Assembly (NCBI GenBank): GCA_020634895.1
Contig: JACKAV010000007.1
Coordinates: 62,001-126,000, forward strand
DNA: 64,000 bases
From: Anaerolineales bacterium
GTDB lineage: Bacteria; Chloroflexota; Anaerolineae; Anaerolineales; Villigracilaceae
Direction: 5' to 3'
Both the position numbers and the translations under genes were made by a program. The notes beneath the pieces are model-generated. The model was not told the origin of the DNA, searched no databases, and was given only the letters and a program-made list of their open reading frames with translations. This document shows positions 33,109 through 41,502 of the stretch, in pieces (the first letter of the stretch is position 1; every line of letters begins with the position of its first letter).

Positions 33109-35862
33109 ATGATTAGCAAAACCTTTGTAGGCAGGGGAGAGGAATTGATTCATGCGCGGGAATGGCTTGAAAAGAATCCTCATGGATTGGTTTTCATCAC
33201 AGGCGCGGGGGGAATTGGAAAGACCTCTCTCATTCGTAAGATTATGGGCGAATATAATCTTAACGAAGGCGGGGTGGTTGATTATTTTGACCTGGCAGAG
33301 CAGCCGATGACCATGCTCAATCAGGCGATTCATCTGGTTGATTCGATTGGGCGGGAGCACTTCCCGGGATTTGTAAAAAAACTCAACGAGTTGGAAACGG
33401 TGCCGGGTGTCGAATCCGCTCCCGGCGGGTTGGAGGCGGCAGCAATCTATGCCTGTATATGGGAGATCGATGCCTACCTGAAGTCCCATAAGAAAAAACT
33501 GCTGCGGATCACAGATACCTTTGAAATTGCCCTGCGTTACAGTCATTATGCGGAGGACAATTGGGTGGCTGGGATTAATGAGAAGCTCAAGGCGATTCCA
33601 GGAACAAATTTTGTCGTTGCGGGCAGGGATAAATTGGAGGATGAGGATATCCTCGAAAAGATCATGCCTTTGCTATCTGCTTCCTTTGGCGGGGAGAACA
33701 TTCTTCATATTCCCCTGTCCGGGTTCGATGATGATGAAACTGATGATTTTTTTACTGAGTGTGATGAGCATCGTATCATCCCGCCCGAGATGAGGGAAAA
33801 GCTTCAATTGCTTACGGAAGGGCGTCCTATTCTACTTTCACTGGCGGTGGAATGGCTTCAAAAGAGTATCCCTTTGCCTGTTCTAATCGAGAAAAGCCTG
33901 CCAGAATTGCGCGAAATGACCGCTTCCCAAAAGGGACGCAGGGAGTTATTGGATAAATTCGAGTTCGAGCTGATCTCGAAGGTGCGTGAATTACAAAATC
34001 CGCTTGACATTGCATCCTTGTACATGGCACATATCGACCGGCGTATGGATAGCAGGCTGTTATCAGTGTTGTTGAATGTTGGTGATACAAGGGCGGATGA
34101 AATTTTGTCTCAATTGCTGGACCTTCCATTTGTAAAGGAATATATTGGTTCGACTCCAAAGAAATGCACTTTACATGATGAGATGCGTGATCTGGTCAAG
34201 AAACACGCCTGGGAACATTTGGACTCGAACGGAACGGAAAGAAAACACCTCGCGGCGACAGCAATAAATAATTACTATCTTCCGCGTATTAAAGAGTTGA
34301 AAGAAAGAAAGCAGGATCTATTAGGTGAGTCTCGTGCTACCCTTTTACAGGGTGCGCAGGCAAAAGCCGAGGATATGGAGCGCTGGTTGTTGGAGGTGGA
34401 AGTCCTGCATTACTCCTGCAAACTGGGTGAAGCGGAAGGATTTGACTTCTTCGATAAGGCGTTCTATGACAATGAAAACAGTTATATCCGCGACCAATTT
34501 ATGCTCGATGAGCTCAAACGTTCTGGCTTGGATAAGGAAAAGGTCTCCTTGCGAGATGCCGACGGGCTGCGTCGCCGTGGAAAAACAACCGAGGCAAAAC
34601 GAATCTTCTCGGAAGTCCTAATGAAGGAAGACTTGGGAGAAAATGAACGTATTCTTGCCCATGCTGCCTTGGGCGCCTTGAGCGAAAATGAACCGGCCGT
34701 TGCGGAGGAAAACTTTAGCAAGGCATTGAAGATGGCGGTATCCACCAAGGATGCAAACACGCAGGGGATCATGCATAATAACTTGGGGCGTTTGTACCGC
34801 AATATGAGCAGGTTGGACGACTCTATAGAACATTTTAACGATGCCTTGACACTATTCCGCCGAATTGGAAGTTTGGATGCAGCCAATACGGTGAGAAATA
34901 ATCTTGCTTGGACCTATCGTTTGAATGGTGACCTGGATCAGGCTGATACTTTGTGCAGCCTTGCAATTGCCGAACATCGAAAGCAGGGACAGGAAAGGAC
35001 TCTCGCATACGCCTATCTGACAAAATCTGATATCGACAGGGAAAAGGGCGATCTCCCCAATGCCATGCGGTATGCTGAAATGGCGTTGCCCATGTTTGAT
35101 AAATTTGAAGATAACAATGGGAAAACACAAACGTACCGCGCTCTTGCAAATGTGTCACGTCATTTGCTCAAGTTTGAGGATGCGATCGCCTACCTGAACA
35201 GTGGTATTCAGCTGGCTGAAAGCAGAGGTTCCTTTGCCTTGCAGGCGAGCCTTCAACAATTATACGGGCGCACGTGCCGTCATTACGCCTCTTACCTCCG
35301 AGACGAAATGAGGAATAAGAAAACCGATCACGCGACAAAAGTGGCGGATCTATATACTGAGGCACTTGGAGCGTTGGAAAAGAGCATTGATCTGGCTGAA
35401 ACCATTGGCAACCATTGGGAAGTCGCCAGGTCACAAATCGAAAAAGCTTTGATCTTAATGCTGAATAATGAAAACATTGACGAAACTGTCCTTTACAAAA
35501 TTCTAGATGACGTGTGGGAAACTGCCAAAGATTTGGAAAATGATGTCCTCATGAGCTACGTTCTTGAGAATCACGCCCGTATTGACATGTATAAAGGAAG
35601 GTATCTTGAGGCTGGGCATGCCCTGGGTGAAGCAGCTTGTTTGATTGCTGGAAAAAGCGGATTGGAGATAGAACGGTCATTTGCCAGATTAAAGGAATCC
35701 CTTTTGGATCCTGATCTGACCACTGAACAAAGTGCTGCGCTGGCAGGTGGGGTGAGCGAACGTATAAAACAGGTGGAATATCAAAAATATTCAAAACTTG
35801 CGGCGTTGAAAAATATGTGCCAGCAGATCATGGGCGTGGAAGATGAGGAGGATAAGGCATGA
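33109..35862 (+). CDS. STAND ATPase with C-terminal TPR array
   Basis: 917 aa from the ATG at 33109, chosen because GGAGG ends 6 nt upstream; the ATG at 33103 touches that site. N-terminus FVGRGEELIHAREWL, Walker A G32-S40 (GAGGIGKTS), Walker B-like LLRITDTFE, sensor-like NFVVAGRD, then a winged-helix-like stretch. From about residue 500 to 850 there are TPR-like helical hairpins (IMHNNLGRLYRNMSRLDDSIEHFNDAL, NLAWTYRLNGDLDQADTLC). Layout resembles NB-ARC/STAND sensors, in which TPRs detect a ligand. The stop overlaps the radical SAM start (ATGA), so co-translation is expected. Confidence 0.82.
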   Translation: MISKTFVGRGEELIHAREWLEKNPHGLVFITGAGGIGKTSLIRKIMGEYNLNEGGVVDYFDLAEQPMTMLNQAIHLVDSIGREHFPGFVKKLNELETVPGVESAPGGLEAAAIYACIWEIDAYLKSHKKKLLRITDTFEIALRYSHYAEDNWVAGINEKLKAIPGTNFVVAGRDKLEDEDILEKIMPLLSASFGGENILHIPLSGFDDDETDDFFTECDEHRIIPPEMREKLQLLTEGRPILLSLAVEWLQKSIPLPVLIEKSLPELREMTASQKGRRELLDKFEFELISKVRELQNPLDIASLYMAHIDRRMDSRLLSVLLNVGDTRADEILSQLLDLPFVKEYIGSTPKKCTLHDEMRDLVKKHAWEHLDSNGTERKHLAATAINNYYLPRIKELKERKQDLLGESRATLLQGAQAKAEDMERWLLEVEVLHYSCKLGEAEGFDFFDKAFYDNENSYIRDQFMLDELKRSGLDKEKVSLRDADGLRRRGKTTEAKRIFSEVLMKEDLGENERILAHAALGALSENEPAVAEENFSKALKMAVSTKDANTQGIMHNNLGRLYRNMSRLDDSIEHFNDALTLFRRIGSLDAANTVRNNLAWTYRLNGDLDQADTLCSLAIAEHRKQGQERTLAYAYLTKSDIDREKGDLPNAMRYAEMALPMFDKFEDNNGKTQTYRALANVSRHLLKFEDAIAYLNSGIQLAESRGSFALQASLQQLYGRTCRHYASYLRDEMRNKKTDHATKVADLYTEALGALEKSIDLAETIGNHWEVARSQIEKALILMLNNENIDETVLYKILDDVWETAKDLENDVLMSYVLENHARIDMYKGRYLEAGHALGEAACLIAGKSGLEIERSFARLKESLLDPDLTTEQSAALAGGVSERIKQVEYQKYSKLAALKNMCQQIMGVEDEEDKA

Positions 35863-37409
35863 CAGGATACACCCTGCTCCATCCCGTTATTCATCCGACG
35901 CTTCCCAGCGCAGACCGGGGACAGTGCGACTGCGATTGCGACTGCGCCTGTGTGAGCGAATTAAATAATAGCAGAATTGTTTTATCTGCCAATCAACTTA
36001 TTGAAAACGATCAGTGTGATTGTGCATGTAATGTGTGTGCAAGCAACGATGAGATAACTCCCCAGCCCTTTGTTGCAGTTGTTAGTTCCCCTGATTTGTT
36101 TTATAAAGATTTGGGCGATAACCACTTGTTGGCATGTAGCCGCTCTACAGGTAGCGGCATAACAGTTTTGAATTCTTTGGGAAGAGATTTGTTGGAGTCT
36201 TTTCGTATTCCTCGACCGATTGACCCTTCAGACAATCTTGAAGTTATCACCAGCATGATGAATTTTGGGTTGCTGGAGATTCATAACGATAAAACAACTG
36301 CTCAGTTTAATTCATCGCCGCAAATCCTTACGGCATGGCTCCACCTTACGGACCGCTGTAATTTGCGGTGTTCCTATTGCTATCTCCCCCACGTTCGCGA
36401 GGATATGTCATCTGAAATCGGACATACTGCGGTGGATGCGATTTTCCGCTCGGCTGTGTCCAATGGATTTAAACAGGTCAAATTGAAATATGCGGGCGGG
36501 GAGCCGCTTCTGCGGTTTTCGCTTGTTCAGGAATTGCACGCGTACGCTCAACAAATGGCTGACAAGCATGACATTGAATTGGAAGGCGTGGTTTTAAGCA
36601 ATGGCACTCTATTAACTTCAGAAATCGTTGAAGCGTTGAATACATTGGGTCTGCGCTTGATGATCTCATTGGACGGGCTGGGACAATACCATGATGCTCA
36701 TCGTCCTTATGCTGGCGGACGTGGAACATTTGATGATGTGGCTGATGCAGTGGATCTAGCCCTGGAACATGGACTTGCCCCAAGTATTTCGGTCACGGTC
36801 AGCAGCCGCACGGCTCAGGGACTGCCGAAACTGATGGCTTGGATCCTGGAGCGTGACCTTCCTTTTAGCTTGAACTTCTATCGCGAAAATGAACTTTCCG
36901 CTACCCATGAAGATATGCGGCTGGACGAAGAAAAGATCATCGACGGGATGTTGGCGGCGTTCAACGTGATCGAAAAGAATCTGCCGCGCAGATCGTTTTT
37001 AGGTGGGCTTATTGACAGGGCAAATTTATCTGCGCCGCATACACATACATGCGGTGTGGGACAAAACTATCTCGTCTTTGATCAAAATGGGCAGGTTGCC
37101 AAGTGCCAGATGCATATTCGCAAACCGGTAACGGATGTTCATGCGGAAGACCCGCTGGCACTCATTCGCGCGGACCAGATCGGAATTCAAAACCTGCCGG
37201 TCATGGAAAAGGAAGGCTGCAGGTCTTGTGAGTGGAGGCATTGGTGCGCGGGAGGCTGTCCGCTGGAAACGCACCGCGCAACCGGGCGGTATGATGTCAA
37301 ATCGCCGAATTGTAAGATATATAAGGCATTATTCCCTGAGGCATTACGCCTTGAAGGGTTACGCTTGCTGAAGTATCAAGACGACCCTGAAGTAGTGGCA
37401 AAGTTATAA
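35859..37409 (+). CDS. radical SAM/SPASM enzyme with cysteine-rich N-terminus and RRE-like domain
   Basis: 516 aa. Residues 23-31 are CDCDCDCAC and 53-60 CDCACNVC: nine Cys in 38 residues, outside any radical SAM motif. Residues about 70-145 resemble a PqqD-like RiPP recognition element (HLLACSRSTGSGITVLNSLGRDLL...MMNFGLLEI). The radical SAM cluster is C167-x3-C171-x2-C174 (CNLRCSYC), and the SPASM domain keeps all seven Cys at C398, C416, C454, C457, C463, C467, C485 in the exact Cx12Gx4C...Cx2Cx5Cx3C...C spacing. Family members modify ribosomal peptides or proteins. No separate precursor ORF is visible; the Cys-rich segment might be a fused substrate or metal-binding site. Followed by a terminator. 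Confidence 0.85.
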   Translation: MTGYTLLHPVIHPTLPSADRGQCDCDCDCACVSELNNSRIVLSANQLIENDQCDCACNVCASNDEITPQPFVAVVSSPDLFYKDLGDNHLLACSRSTGSGITVLNSLGRDLLESFRIPRPIDPSDNLEVITSMMNFGLLEIHNDKTTAQFNSSPQILTAWLHLTDRCNLRCSYCYLPHVREDMSSEIGHTAVDAIFRSAVSNGFKQVKLKYAGGEPLLRFSLVQELHAYAQQMADKHDIELEGVVLSNGTLLTSEIVEALNTLGLRLMISLDGLGQYHDAHRPYAGGRGTFDDVADAVDLALEHGLAPSISVTVSSRTAQGLPKLMAWILERDLPFSLNFYRENELSATHEDMRLDEEKIIDGMLAAFNVIEKNLPRRSFLGGLIDRANLSAPHTHTCGVGQNYLVFDQNGQVAKCQMHIRKPVTDVHAEDPLALIRADQIGIQNLPVMEKEGCRSCEWRHWCAGGCPLETHRATGRYDVKSPNCKIYKALFPEALRLEGLRLLKYQDDPEVVAKL

Positions 37410-37419
37410 AATAGATAAA

Positions 37420-37453
37420 CAAAAGAAGAAGATCATACGACCTTCTTCTTTTG
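37420..37453. terminator. bidirectional terminator closing the cassette
   Basis: 12-bp stem (37420-37431 with 37442-37453), A-rich left and T-rich right (TTGTTTT follows), between two convergent genes. Confidence 0.75.
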
Positions 37454-37464
37454 TTTTAAGTGAC

Positions 37465-37788
37465 TTACGCTCGTATCATTGACAATAACATTTTGAATTT
37501 CTGTATTGCCTTCAACGCATGCGGTTCATTCGCAGGGAGGATGATGCCATCGCCAGCGGACAGGCGGTAGGGAACGCCGGAAATGCTCACTTCGGTTTCG
37601 CCTTCGAGAATGTGGACAAGCGCATCGAAGGGAGCGGTATGTTCGCTCAAGCCCTGGTCGGTGTCGAAGGCGAACAGGGTGATATTGCCCGCGTCCGCTT
37701 TGATGATCTGGCGGCTGACGACGGAACCTTCCTGATATTCGACCATTTCGGCGAGATGAAGGATTTGTGCTTTGGGGGCAGTGGACAT
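37465..37788 (-). CDS. small cupin protein
   Basis: 107 aa. RmlC-like cupin: LSEHTAPFDALVHILEGE (His/Glu metal ligands, motif 1) and LPANEPHALKA (motif 2). Similar in type to small quercetinase-like or regulatory cupins; substrate unknown. It is downstream of the MFS gene on the same strand, with a truncated palindromic repeat between them. Confidence 0.8.
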   Translation of the reverse strand: MSTAPKAQILHLAEMVEYQEGSVVSRQIIKADAGNITLFAFDTDQGLSEHTAPFDALVHILEGETEVSISGVPYRLSAGDGIILPANEPHALKAIQKFKMLLSMIRA

Positions 37789-37804
37789 GAGGTTCTCCTA
37801 GTCA

Positions 37805-37833
37805 TGTCACCCTTCGCTTTTGCTCAGGGTGAT
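37805..37833. repeat. half copy of a GTCACCCT/CTCAGGGTGA hairpin repeat
   Basis: TCACCCTTCGCTTTTGCTCAGGGTGA: short arms of the same type as the 41408-41497 element. Confidence 0.45.
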
Positions 37834-37836
37834 GCT

Positions 37837-39051
37837 CTATTTCTCTTCCGGCGGCTTGACCATGCGGAACTCGCGCCAGAGGATAAGGTCGTAGACGATC
37901 TTGAGTCCGCCGGAGAAGAAGAAGGGGGCGCTGAACAGGGCAGGGATGCCAAAGAATATACCGGTCAATGCGGGGGAGAGAGACGCGCCGACCGAACGCG
38001 CGATGGCGGTCACACCCGAGGCGGCGGACCGTTCGTCTGGAGCCACAACAGCCATCGTATAGGATTGACGCGTGGGTACATCCATTTGAGAAATGCTGAA
38101 ACGCAGGAGCAGAGTCCCGATGGCGAGCGGCAGGGACGGCATCAACGGCACGAGGATCAAAAGGATGTTGGATGGGATGTGCGTGAAGACCATCGTGTTG
38201 ATCAGCCCAAACTTTTCTGCGATCCGGACCGCCAGCAGCGACGAGATGCCCGCGAGGATGTTCGCGCCGAAGAAGATGCTGCCGAGGATGCCCGCATCCA
38301 CGCCGAACTTGACATGGAACCAATAAGCGACCATGCTTTGCACGATGAGACCTCCGGCAAAGGCGTCGAGCGCGAAGAAACTGCTGAGTTTGAAGACCAC
38401 TTTTCTTGACTTGTGCAAACCCAGAACTTTTTTCTCTTCCACGTCTGTACTTCCAACTTCAACCGCATAGGAGATCTGCATGAACAGGACTGCGATCAGC
38501 AGACCGCCGACAGCGTATCCGGTAAGGATGTAGCGGTATGAGTCGAGCGCTGTCCAACCGGCGGCTTGAAGGAGCTGCGCCAGCCATCCACCAGCGAGTG
38601 CGCCGATTGCCGTGGAAAATGAACCGGCGAGGTTGTACCATGCAAAGACCTTGGTGCGCAGTTTATCCGAAACAAGCTGACTCAAACTTGCCTGCTCCAC
38701 TGAAAGGAATGGACCGATCTCATTTCCGCTTGGGCTGATGACGCCGATGACTGCTGCGATCATCAAAACGATCAGGTTGTTCGTCATCAAAAAGATGATG
38801 CCCGCACCCAGCATAAGCAATGCGCCGACGATGAGTGTGCGCTTGCGCCCGAAACTATCGGCGTGGGTGGTGAGCCAGAGGGAAATGCCTGCGTCTCCGG
38901 CGAGCGTGAAGCTGAAGAGCAAGCCTGCCTGCTGTTCGGTGAGTCCCGATTCGGCAAGATAGAGTACGAGGACTACCGAAAGGAATCCGTAACAGAACAT
39001 GCGGATGATGCGCGTGGTGAAAAGAATGGGAACGTCTAGTGTGGTTTTCAT
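37837..39051 (-). CDS. MFS transporter
   Basis: 404 aa, about twelve hydrophobic helices. The loop signature HADSFGRKRTLIVGALLMLG is present between helices 2 and 3. A central cytoplasmic loop (EVGSTDVEEKKVLGLHKSRKV) joins the two six-helix halves. Substrate unknown. The start overlaps the stop of a 36-codon ORF upstream by 4 nt (ATGA), which suggests translational coupling. Confidence 0.88.
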   Translation of the reverse strand: MKTTLDVPILFTTRIIRMFCYGFLSVVLVLYLAESGLTEQQAGLLFSFTLAGDAGISLWLTTHADSFGRKRTLIVGALLMLGAGIIFLMTNNLIVLMIAAVIGVISPSGNEIGPFLSVEQASLSQLVSDKLRTKVFAWYNLAGSFSTAIGALAGGWLAQLLQAAGWTALDSYRYILTGYAVGGLLIAVLFMQISYAVEVGSTDVEEKKVLGLHKSRKVVFKLSSFFALDAFAGGLIVQSMVAYWFHVKFGVDAGILGSIFFGANILAGISSLLAVRIAEKFGLINTMVFTHIPSNILLILVPLMPSLPLAIGTLLLRFSISQMDVPTRQSYTMAVVAPDERSAASGVTAIARSVGASLSPALTGIFFGIPALFSAPFFFSGGLKIVYDLILWREFRMVKPPEEK

Positions 39052-39158
39052 TTTATTTCTCGAATAGTGGATGTTTCCGTTACGGGCGCGCTGGTCAACG
39101 AATAGGCGAGCGAGGCAGGCAAAAGCACAATCGATGGAAGGATAAATTTATTTTTCAT
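39048..39158 (-). CDS. small secreted/single-TM peptide coupled to MFS gene
   Basis: 36 aa, MKNKFILPSIVLLLPASLAY at its start: Lys-rich end and a hydrophobic stretch, then a Thr/Ser-rich tail. AAGGAG lies 6 nt before the ATG, a better ribosome binding site than the MFS start has, and the stop overlaps the MFS ATG. It could be a small membrane subunit or merely a translated leader that couples the MFS gene. Confidence 0.55.
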   Translation of the reverse strand: MKNKFILPSIVLLPASLAYSLTSAPVTETSTIREIK

Positions 39159-39236
39159 TGAAGCTCCTTGGAATGGGTTGATTCTATCGCTTAAGTGAAT
39201 TTGTGCAGGTCGTTATCAAGTAAAATACATCATTGT

Positions 39237-39962
39237 ATGAAAGAATTTATTTACTCTCGTAACGCAGTCCATGAAGCCTTGCTCGCAAAACGCAGGCAAA
39301 TATTTTCCATTGAGATCGCCGAAGGGGCGCAGGAAAAAGGCACACTGGCAGAGATCGTCAAACTTGCGGGGCAAAGAAAGATCAAGGTCTTTCGCGCACC
39401 CCGCACCAAACTGGACAAGGTCAACCAGCATCATCAAGGCGTGGTGGCAGAGGTCAGCAGCTACCCCTATGTAGATGTAACCGACATCCTCGATAATGCC
39501 AAAGACGAGCCGCCCTTTATCCTCATCCTCGACTCACTGCAAGACCCGCAGAATTTCGGCACGCTCATCCGCACTGCGGAGGCTGTCGGTGTGCATGGCA
39601 TCATCATCCCATTGGCGCGCTCGGTCGAAGTGACGCCGTCCGCGGTGAATGCGTCATCGGGGGCGAGCGAACATATGCTCATTGCCAAGTCCAATCTTTC
39701 GCAGGCGATGGACGCGCTTCGAGATGCCGACATCTGGCTGGTAGGCTTGGACCAAGCCGGGGCGGAGGTCGAGGCGGGGTCACGTCACCTCAAAGGCGCG
39801 TTGGGACTCATCGTCGGCTCCGAGGGCGAAGGCATCCATGAATTGACGCGCAAGAAATGCGACATCGTCTTGAAACTGCCGATGCGCGGAAAGATCGAAT
39901 CACTGAACGCGGCTGTGGCGGGGTCGGTTGCGTTGTATCTGGCGTATTTGAATCGCAAATAA
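39237..39962 (+). CDS. rlmB: 23S rRNA 2'-O-methyltransferase RlmB-like (SpoU/TrmH family)
   Basis: 241 aa from the ATG at 39237 (upstream in-frame codons are not needed). N-terminal substrate-binding domain (YSRNAVHEALLAK) and a SPOUT knot: LDSLQDPQNFGTLIRTAEAVGV (motif 1), IVGSEGEGI (motif 2) and LPMRGKIESLNAAVAGSVALYL (motif 3). Methylates a ribose 2'-OH; RlmB acts on G2251 of 23S rRNA. TAAAAT 10 nt upstream and no clear Shine-Dalgarno: short or absent leader. Confidence 0.88.
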   Translation: MKEFIYSRNAVHEALLAKRRQIFSIEIAEGAQEKGTLAEIVKLAGQRKIKVFRAPRTKLDKVNQHHQGVVAEVSSYPYVDVTDILDNAKDEPPFILILDSLQDPQNFGTLIRTAEAVGVHGIIIPLARSVEVTPSAVNASSGASEHMLIAKSNLSQAMDALRDADIWLVGLDQAGAEVEAGSRHLKGALGLIVGSEGEGIHELTRKKCDIVLKLPMRGKIESLNAAVAGSVALYLAYLNRK

Positions 39963-39964
39963 CC

Positions 39965-40059
39965 CGTCATTGCGAGGAGGGCGACAGCCCGACGAAGCAA
40001 TCTTGCACATTGGTTTGTGGGATTGCTTCGGGCGGAACGGCATTGCCCTCGCAATGACG
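39965..40059. repeat. CGTCATTGCGAGG palindromic interspersed element, complete copy
   Basis: Terminal arms CGTCATTGCGAGG and CCTCGCAATGACG plus internal GAAGCAATC / GATTGCTTC arms, about 95 bp. A truncated copy is at 44752-44817. Confidence 0.75.
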
Positions 40060-40077
40060 AAGGATTAGGAGAACATC

Positions 40078-41403
40078 ATGCCTCAAGGAACATATCATTT
40101 TCCAAAGGGATTTTTGTGGGGAACAGCCACCGCTTCGCATCAGGTGGAAGGCAATAACACGAACAACAATTGGTGGAAGTGGGAGCAGGAAGGTCATACC
40201 GACGGTTCGGCTGCCGTGGCTGCCGATTGGTGGAGCGGACGCTGGCGCGAGGATTTCGACCGCGCCGCCGAAACGGGACAGAACGCCCATCGCCTTTCAT
40301 TGGAGTGGAGCCGCATCCAGCCGACGCCTGATTCGTGGGATGAGGATGCCATCGAGAAGTACCGCCTCATGCTGCGCGGATTGCAGGATCGCGGTATGAC
40401 GCCTATGGTTACGCTGCATCATTTTACCGATCCGCTATGGGTGAGCGAAATGGGCGGTTGGGAGACACAGGATATCGTGCCTTTGTTTGCCAGGTATGTT
40501 CGTAAAATGGTCGACGCGTTGAAGGAATACACCAACCTGTGGGTGACGATCAACGAGCCGAATGTATATGCCCTGAGCGGATATGGGCTGGGGGCGTTCC
40601 CGCCCGGCAGAACGGATATGAAATTGGCAATGCAGGTGCTTGCCAATATGCTGCGCGGACATGCTGCCGCGTATCGCGCCATCCACGAATTGCAGCCAGA
40701 GGCGCGTGTCGGCTATGCGTTGCACTTTCGTCCGATGGTCCCGCGTTTGAGTTGGTCGCCGCTGGATATTTTGATGCGCAAGATCCGCTACGATGGGGTA
40801 AATATGGGGTTTCCCACCGGCATTTCGACCGGCGTGATGAAAACCCCGTTGGGCAAATTCAACATCCCTGAAGCCAAAGGCACGCAGGATTATCTTGGCT
40901 TGAACTATTACTCAGTGGATACGGTCTGGTTCGACATTACCAAACCCGGCGAATTGTTCTCGAACAGCGGCTTCCCGAAGGATGCCGATATGAGCAGTAC
41001 GAACTTCATCGCCAACATCCCGCAGGGAATCTTCGACTCGCTCAAGTGGATCGTACGCACCTACCCGAACCTGCCTATTCTCGTCACCGAGAACGGCGTG
41101 GAGGATTTTGACGATCATATGCGTCCGCGCTATTTGGTGGAACATTTGCATCAGGTCTGGCGGGCGGTCAATTTCAATTGGCCCGTCAAGGGCTACTTCC
41201 ATTGGTCATTGGTGGATAACTTCGAATGGGAGCGCGGCTGGACTCAACGCTTCGGTCTGTGGGGGTTGGATGTGGACACCCAGCAGCGCATCCGCCGCCC
41301 AAGCGTGGATCTGTACGAAGAGATCTGCAAGGAGAATGGGATTTCCAGCGAGATGGTGCAGAAGTATTGCCCCGAGTCGTTCGAGAAGTTGTTTCCGTCG
41401 TAA
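40078..41403 (+). CDS. glycoside hydrolase family 1 beta-glycosidase
   Basis: 441 aa. GH1 fold: FLWGTATASHQVEG near the N-terminus, LSLEWSRIQP, LHHFTDPLW, acid/base E160 (TINEPN), LNYYSVD, nucleophile E338 (LVTENGVED), YFHWSLVDNFEWERGW near the C-terminus. Usual length; no signal peptide, so cytoplasmic hydrolysis of beta-glucosides or related disaccharides. AGGAG before the ATG. Sits between two different palindromic repeats. Confidence 0.93.
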   Translation: MPQGTYHFPKGFLWGTATASHQVEGNNTNNNWWKWEQEGHTDGSAAVAADWWSGRWREDFDRAAETGQNAHRLSLEWSRIQPTPDSWDEDAIEKYRLMLRGLQDRGMTPMVTLHHFTDPLWVSEMGGWETQDIVPLFARYVRKMVDALKEYTNLWVTINEPNVYALSGYGLGAFPPGRTDMKLAMQVLANMLRGHAAAYRAIHELQPEARVGYALHFRPMVPRLSWSPLDILMRKIRYDGVNMGFPTGISTGVMKTPLGKFNIPEAKGTQDYLGLNYYSVDTVWFDITKPGELFSNSGFPKDADMSSTNFIANIPQGIFDSLKWIVRTYPNLPILVTENGVEDFDDHMRPRYLVEHLHQVWRAVNFNWPVKGYFHWSLVDNFEWERGWTQRFGLWGLDVDTQQRIRRPSVDLYEEICKENGISSEMVQKYCPESFEKLFPS

Positions 41404-41407
41404 TGGG

Positions 41408-41497
41408 TCATGTCACTCTGAGCGCAGCGAAGAGTCTTTACTTCTTATAGCTGAGACTCTTCGGTCGCGAAAGGCACGCTCCCTCAGAGTGACATGA
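41408..41497. repeat. GTCACTCTGAG palindromic interspersed element
   Basis: TCATGTCACTCTGAG at left and CTCAGAGTGACATGA at right, inner GAAGAGTC / GACTCTTC arms; about 90 bp, may act as terminator for the convergent GH1 and GNAT genes. Confidence 0.75.
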
Positions 41498-41502
41498 AAT
41501 TT

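Noticed and set aside
37519..38409. Long open frame (296 codons) on the plus strand
   Set aside because: It is antisense to the cupin and MFS genes, whose proteins match known families; its product is rich in charged low-complexity residues with no motif.
39159..39236. Promoter with Shine-Dalgarno for rlmB
   Set aside because: TAAAAT is 10 nt before the ATG and fits a nearly leaderless start, but no -35 is convincing, so no separate promoter is listed.
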